From positions 1 through 7,560 of the forward strand of contig JAKAXG010000198.1 in the NCBI GenBank assembly GCA_021827225.1: 7,560 bases of DNA, written 5' to 3'. A model generated the notes under the pieces. It had not been told where the DNA came from. It saw only the letters and a program-made list of their open reading frames with translations, and made no database searches. Shown in pieces: positions 1 through 6,724 of this stretch. The position numbers were made by a program, and so were the translations under genes. How positions within the stretch are numbered: position 1 is the stretch's first letter; every line of letters begins with the position of its first letter. This DNA comes from Actinomycetes bacterium. Its GTDB lineage: Bacteria > Actinomycetota > Acidimicrobiia > Acidimicrobiales > Palsa-688.

Positions 1-124
1 GTGCTTTCGGGCCCAGCGTCGCGGAATGGCACGTGCACTGGGAGTCGGGAGGGCGCGCCGGGTCTCCCGGCTGGAAGCGGGGTGCGGCGGGGCGGAAGGC
101 GGGGGGAGACGACGTCACCGTCAT
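1..124 (-). CDS. Possible 5' end of a gene running off the left edge
   Basis: On the minus strand an ATG at 124-122 opens a frame with no stop to the window edge (41 codons). It begins MTVTSSPPAF and is rich in Pro, Ala and Arg, with two close cysteines (Cys-Thr-Cys). Of the 41 codons, 34 end in G or C, which matches real genes here. It would follow the SRPBCC gene at 216-800 on the same strand after a 91-bp gap. No Shine-Dalgarno sequence precedes the ATG, and a TTG ten codons upstream (154-152) is an alternative start. I do not recognise the protein. A Pro/Arg-rich frame can arise by chance in GC-rich DNA, so this is tentative. Confidence 0.3.
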   Translation of the reverse strand, partial: MTVTSSPPAFRPAAPRFQPGDPARPPDSQCTCHSATLGPKA

Positions 125-215
125 GAGGGCGCTGTTGGGCTCGGACTGGGGCAAGGTCGCCGGTTCCCCGGGCTCGCGGACGCTGGTGGGCGAATGATGC
201 CTGGCCGGTGCCCTC

Positions 216-800
216 TCAGCCGGCAGCTTCTACCCGGTGCCTGACACCGTTCAGTACGCCACGCAGGACCATCCCGATGAACGGCGACAGCACGCGCCAG
301 TAGCGGCCGATGCCGCGGCGGGCCCGGTCGTCCGTCGCCAGCGTGCGGGTCTCGTAGGTCAGCAGCACCCGGCCGGGAGAGTAGGGCAGGACCGCCAGGT
401 TGGCGGCGATGCGCGCCGAGTCCGGGGCCTGGAAGGAGGCGAACGTCTCCCGGGTGATCCGCTCCCAACGGATGGGACCGCCCCAGAACCGCCCGGCGGC
501 ACCGAAGACGATCTCGCGTCCTGGGTCCTCTCCCAGCCGTATCCACTCACCTTCCGAGGCCAGGTCCGCCAGGCGCATTGAGGTCACGGGGGCGGTACTG
601 GGTCGCCGGCCCAGTACGTGCACGACCCGGTCGGGGATGCCCCGTACGGCAAAAAGAGCAGCTATCACCCGGTCCTGCCGGGTGATATCGACCATGTCGT
701 AGTCGAGCACGGCCCGATAGACCTCCTCGGGGGTGCCTTTCACCACCACGACGTCGACCCGGGTGACGTCGAACTGGGGCAGGACCTCGTCGATGAGCAT
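216..800 (-). CDS. SRPBCC (START/Bet v1-like) family protein
   Basis: Encodes 194 residues, the usual size for a single-domain SRPBCC protein. This fold makes a helix-grip cavity that binds hydrophobic ligands. The N-terminal strand is followed by the typical TPEEVYRAV segment (residues 23-31). Middle strands include GEWIRLG (84-90) and GREIVFGAAGRFW (94-106). The C-terminal third has the pattern TYETRTLATD (148-157), then ARR, RYW (166-168) and a closing amphipathic helix, all familiar from actinobacterial members. There is no signal peptide or membrane segment, so it is probably cytoplasmic. The ATG at 800-798 is supported by GAGGAG (plus 809-814) eight bases upstream. The gene diverges from a second SRPBCC gene at 980. 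Ligand and catalytic role cannot be told from sequence. Confidence 0.82.
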   Translation of the reverse strand: MLIDEVLPQFDVTRVDVVVVKGTPEEVYRAVLDYDMVDITRQDRVIAALFAVRGIPDRVVHVLGRRPSTAPVTSMRLADLASEGEWIRLGEDPGREIVFGAAGRFWGGPIRWERITRETFASFQAPDSARIAANLAVLPYSPGRVLLTYETRTLATDDRARRGIGRYWRVLSPFIGMVLRGVLNGVRHRVEAAG

Positions 801-979
801 TACCTTGTCTCCTCACCAGCCGGCGGCGTCCGGCACCCATCATCGCTCCGCGCTGCCGTGGCGCCGACTCGGCGTGGACGATCGGACGGTACGGCGATGG
901 GATCGCTCCAACCGGGCGGCCGTCTGCCGACGCCCGTGCCGAGCTTGATGATGGATCGACCCGCTGCTAGGCATTCGGC
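801..979. promoter_or_regulatory. Divergent intergenic region between two SRPBCC genes
   Basis: This 179-bp region must hold the promoters of both flanking genes. For the rightward gene, TTGATG (945-950) and TAGGCA (968-973) are 17 bp apart, and the latter ends six bases before the ATG at 980. That spacing would give a leaderless transcript, but the -10 match is poor. An 8-bp direct repeat ATCGCTCC occurs at 842-849 and 902-909, which may be chance. No clear promoter is visible for the leftward gene beyond its ribosome binding site. I see no convincing additional gene. Confidence 0.3.
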
Positions 980-1432
980 ATGGGAGTCAGCGCCGCTTCT
1001 GCCAAAGGGCCGGTCGGTGCCCCGCCCGATGTGGTGTACCGGTACCTGACCGACATGCAGAACCATCATCCGCACTTCCTGCCGCCCGCCTTCTCAGACT
1101 TCCACATCGTGTCCGGCGGGAAAGGCGAGGGCACGGTGGTCACGTTCCAGTTCTCCGCCGGCGGACGAACCCGAGCTTTCCGCCAGACCTTGACCGAGCC
1201 GGAACCCGGCCGGCGTATGGTCGAGACCGATGCCAACTCCAGTTCGGTCACCACCTTCCTGGTCGACCCTGCCGATGCGGGCAAAACGTCGACGGTCACG
1301 ATTTCGACCCAGTGGAACGGGGCCCGGGGAATCGGCGGCTTCTTCGAGCGGATCTTCGCCCCGCGAGTCATGAGAGGGATCTATCTCGATCAGATCCGAC
1401 GATTGGACGAATACGCCCGCTCGCAGGTGTAG
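980..1432 (+). CDS. SRPBCC family protein (polyketide cyclase/dehydrase-like)
   Basis: Encodes 150 residues, the standard length of a one-domain SRPBCC protein. The segment APPDVVYRYLTDMQNH (14-29) is the typical first strand-to-helix signature. Predicted strands follow, including FHIVSGG (41-47), GTVVTFQFSAGGRTR (51-65) and TVTISTQWNG (105-114). The closing helix is MRGIYLDQIRRLDEYA (131-146). There is no export signal. The family includes aromatase/cyclases, lipid carriers and stress-related ligand binders, so the specific role is open. The start at 980 places the signature about 14 residues in, as expected. Upstream there is only a weak AGG at 969-971, so translation may be leaderless or weakly initiated. 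It shares fold but little obvious sequence with the divergent neighbour at 216-800. Confidence 0.8.
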   Translation: MGVSAASAKGPVGAPPDVVYRYLTDMQNHHPHFLPPAFSDFHIVSGGKGEGTVVTFQFSAGGRTRAFRQTLTEPEPGRRMVETDANSSSVTTFLVDPADAGKTSTVTISTQWNGARGIGGFFERIFAPRVMRGIYLDQIRRLDEYARSQV

Positions 1433-1651
1433 CTGCGACCAGTAGGTGTGGGACTCGCCGGTGCGGCTGCCGCCGAGGTCCCGGACCCGGCACACCGCCC
1501 TGGCCAGGTCGTAGGTAAGCCGGGCTTTCCGGCCGCCACGGCAGAGAGAAGAAGAGTCCTTGGCCTCTGCCCGCCCCGCGGCGCGGGAGCCTGAATGGGC
1601 TTTGTACACGCCTCGATGACGGTGCCTGGTACCTGCGGACGGAGGCGAACC
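1433..1651. other. Intergenic gap with a short protein-like minus-strand segment
   Basis: These 219 bp separate the SRPBCC stop from the preferred start of the beta-propeller gene. The minus strand from about 1545 to 1430 reads like protein with G/C-ending codons (for example RKARLTYDLARAVCRVRDL). It has no credible start or ribosome binding site, and downstream the frame only runs antisense through the SRPBCC gene. It may be a remnant of a decayed gene. A 5-bp hairpin (CCCGC 1575-1579, GCGGG 1583-1587) lacks a T run and is not a convincing terminator. No clear promoter for the next gene was found. Confidence 0.25.
1641..1645 (+). promoter_or_regulatory. Shine-Dalgarno site that sets the lipoprotein start
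   Basis: GGAGG lies six bases upstream of the ATG at 1652. The in-frame ATGs at 1595 and 1616 have nothing comparable, so this site favours the shorter 496-residue product. The N-terminus is still long (about 34 residues) before the hydrophobic core. Confidence 0.6.
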
Positions 1652-3142
1652 ATGGGTGAAGCGCGAGTTGTCCCCGACCGTCACAACAGCGGCTGTCACC
1701 TATCGCCGTTCCGGCGCCAGGTCTCGGGCGATCCGACCGGGGCGCCGGTTGGGCGCGCCGGCGCGTTGCTGCTGGGTGTTCTGGTGATCGCCACCCTCGT
1801 CACGACAGCATGCGCCAGCACTGCGAAGAAGGCGAGTTCCCCGAGCACGACACCGGCCAGCCCGCCGGGTGCCCAGCTGTGGGTAGCCAGCTATAACGGG
1901 CCGGCCAACGGCGCCGAGAGCGTCTTCCCGACCCAAACCCAGATGGTGGCGGTCAGCCCGGACGGGTCCAAGGTGTTCGTGTCCGGCTCGAGCGAGGGGT
2001 CTACCAGCGCGAACGACTATGCCACCGTCGCCTATGACGCCGCGAGTGGCAGACAGCTGTGGGCGGCGCGCTACACCGGGCCGGGGAGGGACGACGACGT
2101 GGCTGGGGCGCTGACGGTGAGCCCGGACGGGACGAAGGTGTTCGTCACCGGCGGAAGCACCGGCCCCACCACCGGGTTGGACGTGGTGACCGTGGCCTAC
2201 CAGGCCGGTACCGGGGCTCAGCTGTGGTCGGCCCGCTACGACGGGCCGGGCCACGGAAACGAGGGAGGCGGTTCGATCGCCGTCGACCCGAGCGGAGAGA
2301 AGGTCTTCGTGACCGGCACCAGTGAGGGGGCCGGCGAGATGCAGAAGACCTATGCGACGCTCGGCTACGACACATCCAACGGGACCCAGCTGTGGGCTGA
2401 ACGGTATGACGCCCCGACCGGGCGGGCGAGCGCCGGCTCGCTGGCGCTCAGCCCCGACGGGAACATGGTGTACGTGACGGGCTGGGCTGAGGCCGCCTCC
2501 GGCCGGAAGGGCTACGCCACTGTCGCGTACAGGGCATCGACCGGCTCGCAAGCCTGGGTCGCGACCTACGGAGGTTCGGGGGGCGACAACGAGGGACGGG
2601 CGGTCGCCGTGAGCCCCGACGGGTCCAGGCTGTACGTGATCGGATCGGGTGCGTCCGAAACCGGTCTCGGCTACACCACCGTCGCATACGCCAAGAGCGG
2701 CACCCAACTGTGGGCCCGGACCTACACCAGCCCGCCCAAGACCGGCTCCACCTACGCTTCGAGCATCCAGGTCAGCCCAGACGGGTCGGAGGTCTTCGTC
2801 GCCGGCATCGGCGGGACCGCGGCGTACGGCGCGTCGGACGGCAGGCAACTCTGGATGCACCCCGGCAGCGCCACGGCGCTGGCCGTGAGCCGCAACGGCG
2901 CCACCATCTTCGGGACCGGCACCGCAGAGACCGCTGGGGCGAAGACCGACTACGCCACCGTCTCATACGACGCCGTCACCGGCAAGAAATTGTGGTCCGC
3001 CGGCTACAACGGGCCAGCCAGCGCCAACGACGGGGCCGCCTCGATCGCAGTCAGCCCGACCGGTCATGCCGTGTTCGTCACCGGGACCAGCGAAGGCGTC
3101 GGCGCGGGACCAGACCTCACGACCGTCGCCTACAGCAACTGA
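1652..3142 (+). CDS. Exported lipoprotein with eight PQQ-like beta-propeller repeats
   Basis: I prefer the ATG at 1652 (496 residues) over in-frame ATGs at 1595 and 1616, because GGAGG at 1641-1645 lies six bases before it. Residues 35-54 form a charged then hydrophobic export signal ending LVTTAC. Cys54 is the likely lipidated residue, though Thr at -3 makes the lipobox slightly irregular. A Ser/Thr/Pro/Lys linker follows (55-72). The rest is eight repeats of 47-60 residues, each opening with a QLW-like motif (Trp77, 137, 192, 248, 302, 354, 401, 448). Each carries a variant of a Tyr-x-Gly-Pro turn, an SPDG turn, a VFVTG strand and ATVAYDAxTG. The last element resembles the tryptophan-docking motif of quinoprotein propellers. 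Eight blades match the quinoprotein dehydrogenase-like fold. No PQQ or metal ligand set or dehydrogenase domain is evident, so a surface binding or scaffold role is likelier than catalysis. Confidence 0.85.
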   Translation: MGEARVVPDRHNSGCHLSPFRRQVSGDPTGAPVGRAGALLLGVLVIATLVTTACASTAKKASSPSTTPASPPGAQLWVASYNGPANGAESVFPTQTQMVAVSPDGSKVFVSGSSEGSTSANDYATVAYDAASGRQLWAARYTGPGRDDDVAGALTVSPDGTKVFVTGGSTGPTTGLDVVTVAYQAGTGAQLWSARYDGPGHGNEGGGSIAVDPSGEKVFVTGTSEGAGEMQKTYATLGYDTSNGTQLWAERYDAPTGRASAGSLALSPDGNMVYVTGWAEAASGRKGYATVAYRASTGSQAWVATYGGSGGDNEGRAVAVSPDGSRLYVIGSGASETGLGYTTVAYAKSGTQLWARTYTSPPKTGSTYASSIQVSPDGSEVFVAGIGGTAAYGASDGRQLWMHPGSATALAVSRNGATIFGTGTAETAGAKTDYATVSYDAVTGKKLWSAGYNGPASANDGAASIAVSPTGHAVFVTGTSEGVGAGPDLTTVAYSN

Positions 3143-3329
3143 ACCCTCAACGAGCGCCTCGTCCGCTCGTGGTCTCCTGCGCAGGCGGCCCGGGCCGCCC
3201 CAGAAACTCGTCGGAGGCGGCCGGCCGAGCAGGTCAGCGTGGCCCCGGACCACCAGGGCCGGGCCCGGGCTGCGGTCCGTGCGCGAGGCCGAGGCCGCCC
3301 ACGGGCTGGACCAGGCCCTGCGTGTGGCC
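3143..3329 (+). other. Short gap before the acetyltransferase, possible N-terminal extension
   Basis: This stretch is very GC-rich with several short palindromes (for example CCGGGCCCGG). In the frame of the acetyltransferase first half, a GTG at 3279 opens VREAEAAHGLDQALRVAM, which is helix-like and leads into the GNAT start with no stop. It could be an extension or the remnant of another reading frame. No promoter or RNA gene is recognised. Confidence 0.2.
3184..3199 (+). terminator. Perfect GC palindrome downstream of the beta-propeller gene
   Basis: A 16-bp perfect palindrome, GGCGGCCCGGGCCGCC, begins 42 bases after the lipoprotein stop codon. As RNA it would fold to a 6-bp all-GC stem with a CCGG loop. 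There is no T run, which is common for proposed actinobacterial terminators but leaves the call uncertain. More GC palindromes follow between 3200 and 3275, so base composition alone could explain it. Confidence 0.35.
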
Positions 3330-3853
3330 ATGCGCCGGGACCTCGACGGCGCGCCACCCGCCACCGACCAGGCTCTCGTCTTCGTCCGGCGCGCCGCGCG
3401 CCAGGACGTGGTGGCAGCCGCAGACGTCTACCTTCGGTCGCGTCGCTCCGCCGTGCCGGCCATTCCGCCGCTGGTCACGACGACGACGAGGTCCGGGCGT
3501 GGTTCGTCGACACCGTGTTCGCCGAGCGGGAACTCTGGGTAGCCGCCCATGCCTCTGGCGCTGTGATCGGGCTCATGGTCCTCGACGGTGCTTTCGTGGA
3601 TCAGCTCTATGTGGACCCACGACATACCCGCTCCGGCGTCGGCTCCCAACTGCTCGCCGTCGCCCGATCCCTCCGGCCAGCAGCCCTGCAGCTGTGGACC
3701 TTCCAGTCCAATGGGGGAGCCCGGAGGTTCTACGAAAGGCACGGCTTCACCCCTGTCGAGTGGACCGACGGTGCCCGCAACGAAGAGCGATCTCCCGATG
3801 TCAGATACGTATGGAGTCCCCTTCCCCGGGACGACTCGCATCGCCGCAGGTGA
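3330..3853 (+). pseudogene. GNAT N-acetyltransferase interrupted by a -1 frameshift
   Basis: Two halves of one GNAT protein lie in different frames. The first half, in the frame of ATG 3330, reads FVRRAARQDVVAAADVYLRS then AIPPLV. The second reads HDDDEVRAWFVDTVF onward to the stop at 3851-3853. Adding one base between 3475 and 3476 (GT-CAC to GTG-CAC) joins them as IPPLVHDDDEVRAWF and gives about 174 residues, normal for the family. In the joined protein the acetyl-CoA loop is R-S-G-V-G-S (101-106) after LYVDPRHT, and motif B includes ARRFYERHGF (131-140). The ending TDGARNEERSPDVRY is typical of this actinobacterial subgroup. Such enzymes transfer acetyl from acetyl-CoA to an amine; the acceptor is unknown. 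The start is uncertain: ATG 3330 lacks a clear ribosome site, and GTG 3324 or GTG 3279 are in frame. The change may be a true mutation or a sequencing error. Confidence 0.8.
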
Positions 3854-3915
3854 TCAGCCTCGCAGGCGATCTGCTAGGTGCAGGAGCGCGCCATATCCCG
3901 ACGTCAGATCCTGAC

Positions 3916-3921
3916 TAGATT
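3916..3921 (+). promoter_or_regulatory. Possible -10 element for the MFS transporter gene
   Basis: TAGATT matches the actinobacterial TANNNT pattern and lies about 27-30 bases before the start codon. The sequence 17-18 bp upstream (near 3892-3898) has no good -35, so the call rests on the -10 alone. A CTCGAGTCGAG imperfect dyad at 3926-3936 lies between it and the ribosome site. Confidence 0.25.
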
Positions 3922-3937
3922 CTCCTCGAGTCGAGAC

Positions 3938-3945
3938 AAGGGGGG
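3938..3945 (+). promoter_or_regulatory. Shine-Dalgarno site of the MFS gene, bearing on GTG or TTG start
   Basis: AAGGGGGG sits just before GTG at 3948 and TTG at 3951, which are adjacent in-frame codons. The spacing is better for TTG 3951 (five bases from the G run) than for GTG 3948 (two bases). The two choices differ by one residue. An ATG at 3946 is out of frame. Confidence 0.55.
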
Positions 3946-3947
3946 AT

Positions 3948-5945
3948 GTGTTGACCAGCACCGCGCTGCCGGTAGAGGCAGCCGTACGAAACCCGTGGTG
4001 GAGCGGACTGCTTCGCCGTGAGCTGTCGGAGTACCCGGGCCCCGCCGCCCGGTACGGATACCTCGGCCTCACCGTGCTGGTGACCATCGCCCTGTACTAC
4101 ATGGCCTACTGCGGCGGGTCGGTGTCGACCCTTCAAATGGTGGACCTGAAGATGTCGTTCCATTTCCTGATCTGGGTCACTGCCATCGGCAACGTCCTGG
4201 GCGCCTTCGGTGCCCTCTTCGCCGGTGTCACCGACCGGCTCGGACGGGTCCCCGTGATCCTCGTGGGCCTCACGATCACCAGTCTGGTGACACTCTTCGC
4301 CCTCCCGGCCGTACACAACCGCTACCTCTTCGCGGCTTTGGGCTTCATCGCCGGCAACATCGAAGGCATCGTCCTGGTCGCCACGCCGGCGTTGATCCGG
4401 GACTTCTCCCCGCAGACCGGCCGGGCCACGGCCATGGGCGCCTGGACGCTCGGGCCGGTGCTCGGCTCGCTCATCGTCTCGGTCGTGGGTACGACGACGA
4501 TCCACGGCACCCCGTCGCCGCACTTCTGGGGTCACGAGTACGTGCTGGCCGGCATCACCGGCCTGGTCGTCTCCGCGCTGGCCCTCACCTTCTTGAAGGA
4601 GCTCGCCCCCGAGCTGCGTGACCAGCTCATGGTTTCGGAGCACGACCGGGTGCTGGCCCAGATGAGGGCCAAGGGCATCGACATCGAATCCGCCCTGAAG
4701 AACCCGTTCCGCCAGATGCTGAAAAAGGACGTCATCGTCAGTGGCTTCGCCGTGTCGATCCTGCTGCTCGCCTATTACACCGCCATCGGCCTGGGCAGCA
4801 TCTTCATGCAGGTGGTGTTCGGCTTCAACCTGCAGCAGGCCAACTCGCTGGGCAACTGGACATGGGGAACCAGCGCCGTCACCGCCATCTCGGTTGGCAT
4901 CCTCTCGGACCGCCTCAAGGTGCGCAAGCCGTTCATGATCTTCGGCGCCGTCCTGACCGCTGTCTCCATCGCCTTATACCTCTCGCATTTCGGGCATCAC
5001 ACCAGCTATGTGACGGTGGCCGTCCTCGTCTCGCTGATCTCGGTCGGCTTGGGCGTGGCGTATACGCCATGGATGGCCAGCTTCAGCGAGACCTGCGAGA
5101 ACCACAACCCGGCCTTGACCGCCACCGGCCTGGCCGTGTGGGGTCTCACTATCCGGGTGGTCATCTTCTTCATGTTGATCGCCGTGCCGATGGTGATCAC
5201 GACGGTCACGCCGCTGGTGAACTTCGTGGTGAAGACCAGCCCCTATACGAACTCCATCGTCTGGGCTGGTTCTCACACGGCGCTGATCTCGCAGGTTTCA
5301 AGCCCGGCGAACGCGACCCAGATCGGAACCATCGCTGCTCTCGAGAAGAGCAATCCAACGGATATGGCTGCCGTGCAGGCTGGCAGCCAGCAGCTGGCCA
5401 CCCTGGCTGCCTTCCCCACCGTTGCGGCGGCGGTCGGCGCCCACCCGACCGTGTTCACCGACCTGCTCACCAGCCCGACCGGGGCGAACAAGGCTCGGGC
5501 CGTGGCCGTCTCGAGCGAATCGGTGGTCGACACGCTGATAGCCAACGAGGCCAAGCTCATTCCCGCCTTCCTGTGGGCCAAGTCCAATCCGTCGACTGTC
5601 GCCTTCGCCCAGGCCCACCTCGCCCCGCTCAGTTGGGCCGCCGCTCACGCCCACCTGCTGGCCCAGGTACAGCGCAACGCCGCCGAGCTCACACAGCTGA
5701 AGAGCATCCCGCCGAGCGTCCTCTCGTACGCAGCCAAGAACGCCGCCACCGTGAGCAAGGACCAGGCCAAGATCCCGAGCCAGGCCCGTAACTGGTACTG
5801 GGTCTGCTTCGGTGGGGCCATCCTTTTCCTCGGTGGCGTGCCGCTACTCAAGGGCCGTTGGAGCCCCCGCAAGGCCAAGGCCGACCTGGACGCCCATGAA
5901 GCCCTAGTGCAGGCCGAGCTGGTCAAGCTCACCGCGACGGCGTGA
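3948..5945 (+). CDS. MFS transporter with a large extracytoplasmic insertion before TM12
   Basis: Encodes 665 residues from GTG 3948 (664 from TTG 3951); a typical 12-helix MFS protein has 400-450. Helices fall near 37-57, 72-95, 102-120, 126-146, 161-181, 197-215, 263-292, 301-320, 329-347, 353-372, 395-422 and 615-635. The loop after helix 2 carries the family motif as GVTDRLGR (93-100), and the second half repeats it as GILSDRLKVRKP (317-328). These show a proton- or solute-coupled permease of the inner membrane. About 190 residues (423-614) separate the last two helices. With a cytoplasmic N-terminus this part faces outward, and it is Ala-rich, helix-like and without cysteines. The C-terminal tail (about 640-665) is charged and likely cytoplasmic. 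The substrate is unknown. No partner gene lies in the same operon, so neighbours do not identify it. Confidence 0.88.
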   Translation: MLTSTALPVEAAVRNPWWSGLLRRELSEYPGPAARYGYLGLTVLVTIALYYMAYCGGSVSTLQMVDLKMSFHFLIWVTAIGNVLGAFGALFAGVTDRLGRVPVILVGLTITSLVTLFALPAVHNRYLFAALGFIAGNIEGIVLVATPALIRDFSPQTGRATAMGAWTLGPVLGSLIVSVVGTTTIHGTPSPHFWGHEYVLAGITGLVVSALALTFLKELAPELRDQLMVSEHDRVLAQMRAKGIDIESALKNPFRQMLKKDVIVSGFAVSILLLAYYTAIGLGSIFMQVVFGFNLQQANSLGNWTWGTSAVTAISVGILSDRLKVRKPFMIFGAVLTAVSIALYLSHFGHHTSYVTVAVLVSLISVGLGVAYTPWMASFSETCENHNPALTATGLAVWGLTIRVVIFFMLIAVPMVITTVTPLVNFVVKTSPYTNSIVWAGSHTALISQVSSPANATQIGTIAALEKSNPTDMAAVQAGSQQLATLAAFPTVAAAVGAHPTVFTDLLTSPTGANKARAVAVSSESVVDTLIANEAKLIPAFLWAKSNPSTVAFAQAHLAPLSWAAAHAHLLAQVQRNAAELTQLKSIPPSVLSYAAKNAATVSKDQAKIPSQARNWYWVCFGGAILFLGGVPLLKGRWSPRKAKADLDAHEALVQAELVKLTATA

Positions 5946-5983
5946 GCTGGAGCGCTGGGCAGCCATTTCAGGCAGCCGGCTCA
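5943..5983. terminator. Hairpin covering both stop codons of convergent genes
   Basis: TGAGCTGG (5943-5950) can pair with CCGGCTCA (5976-5983): eight pairs, one a T-G wobble on the plus strand. The stem begins with the MFS stop TGA and ends with the complement of the methyltransferase stop. The loop holds one copy of a GGCAGCC direct repeat (5958-5964) and the start of the second (5971-5977). There is no T run on either strand. A shared bidirectional terminator is plausible for genes only 35 bp apart, but the 25-nt loop is long. Confidence 0.35.
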
Positions 5984-6724
5984 GGATCGCTGGGCCATCC
6001 AGACGCGGGTCTGATAGGGAACCAGCATCAACCCGTCAGGGAACGATTGGCTGAGTACGGCCCGCACGGCGGCGAGTAGTTCGGTTCGCTCAGCGCTGTT
6101 CAGGTCGATCACGTACGAGTGGCTCCGAAGATCCGTCAGCCACTCGTCTACGGTCACCTGCCGGTCCCAGGGGACGACATGGCGCTGGGGCCGCTCGAAA
6201 GAGCCGTGGGCACCGATGGCTTCCGAACACCAGTCCACGTTGCGCTGGTGCCTCGAGAAGCCGGGGCACACCGATTCCACCAGACCGTGGTACCGGTCGA
6301 ACCAGGCCTCGCCATCAGCCCACGGGTGGTTCCACCACGCAGCCCACCAGCCACCCGGTCTCAACAGACGGGCCATCTCTCGAGCACCCGCCGCCTGGTC
6401 GACCCAGTGCCAGCTCTGCCCGAAGCAGGCGATGTCCAGAAGGTGGGAGCGTAGCGCGACGGCTGCAGCCTCACAGATAACGGCCCGCAGGCCGGGAGTC
6501 CGATCCCTGGCGCGGCGCAGCACCCCCGTTCCGGGATCGAACGCCAGCACGTCGGCCCCCCGTTCCAGGAGCTGACGCGCCACGATGCCGGTTCCTGCGC
6601 CACCGTCTGCAACGGTCTTGCCCTCCAGAACGCCTGCTCGGCTCTCGAGCAGGTCATAGACAGCACGGGGGTACGACGGTCGAGCTGCGTCGTACTCGGC
6701 GACTGCGGCATCGAACGACCTCAT
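5981..6724 (-). CDS. Class I SAM-dependent methyltransferase
   Basis: Encodes 247 residues, normal for small-molecule methyltransferases of the UbiE/Tam-like type. The N-terminus FDAAVAEYDAARPSYP (4-19) is characteristic. Motif I for S-adenosylmethionine is VADGGAGTG (38-46), with Asp40 and the glycine loop present. Asp63 in LAFDPG is in place to bind the ribose hydroxyls. Residues 97-109 (DIACFGQSWHWVD) correspond to the conserved strand-4 region, and LLRPGGWWAAW (120-130) to the post-motif hairpin. The C-terminal half is Trp- and His-rich and probably forms the acceptor cap. The methyl acceptor is not deducible. There is no signal or membrane segment. The ATG at 6724 gives the expected N-terminus, but its ribosome site is weak. 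It follows the HTH gene on the same strand after 245 bp, so co-transcription is possible but not indicated. Confidence 0.87.
   Translation of the reverse strand: MRSFDAAVAEYDAARPSYPRAVYDLLESRAGVLEGKTVADGGAGTGIVARQLLERGADVLAFDPGTGVLRRARDRTPGLRAVICEAAAVALRSHLLDIACFGQSWHWVDQAAGAREMARLLRPGGWWAAWWNHPWADGEAWFDRYHGLVESVCPGFSRHQRNVDWCSEAIGAHGSFERPQRHVVPWDRQVTVDEWLTDLRSHSYVIDLNSAERTELLAAVRAVLSQSFPDGLMLVPYQTRVWMAQRS

Noticed and set aside
26..244. Plus-strand frame (72 codons) at the left edge
   Set aside because: Gly/Arg-rich with weaker codon bias than the opposite strand, and it overlaps the end of the SRPBCC gene.
1094..1699. Minus-strand frame (201 codons) across the SRPBCC gene and gap
   Set aside because: Mostly antisense to the SRPBCC gene and lacks a ribosome site. 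Only the gap part (1430-1545) looks protein-like and is noted separately.
1700..2860. Long minus-strand frame (386 codons) opposite the beta-propeller gene
   Set aside because: It is antisense to a gene with clear repeats and an export signal. Its own protein is a low-complexity Gly/Arg/Pro mixture typical of shadow frames in GC-rich DNA.
3476..3490. CACGACGACGACGAG as a programmed frameshift or repeat-variation site
   Set aside because: The repeat unit is three bases, so slippage would keep the frame, and no slippery heptamer is present. A simple one-base loss explains the data better.
2710..3918. Plus-strand frame (402 codons) spanning the propeller end and the acetyltransferase
   Set aside because: Arg-rich shadow of two real reading frames; it matches neither the QLW repeats nor the GNAT motifs.
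3915..4643. Minus-strand frame (242 codons) opposite the MFS gene
   Set aside because: The composition is extremely charged (Glu/Asp/Arg/Gly/His), mirroring transmembrane codons on the other strand. No start signal or family likeness.
4862..5791. Plus-strand frame (309 codons) inside the MFS gene
   Set aside because: It is out of frame with the transporter and rich in Arg/Gly/Pro; the MFS reading has helices and motifs throughout.
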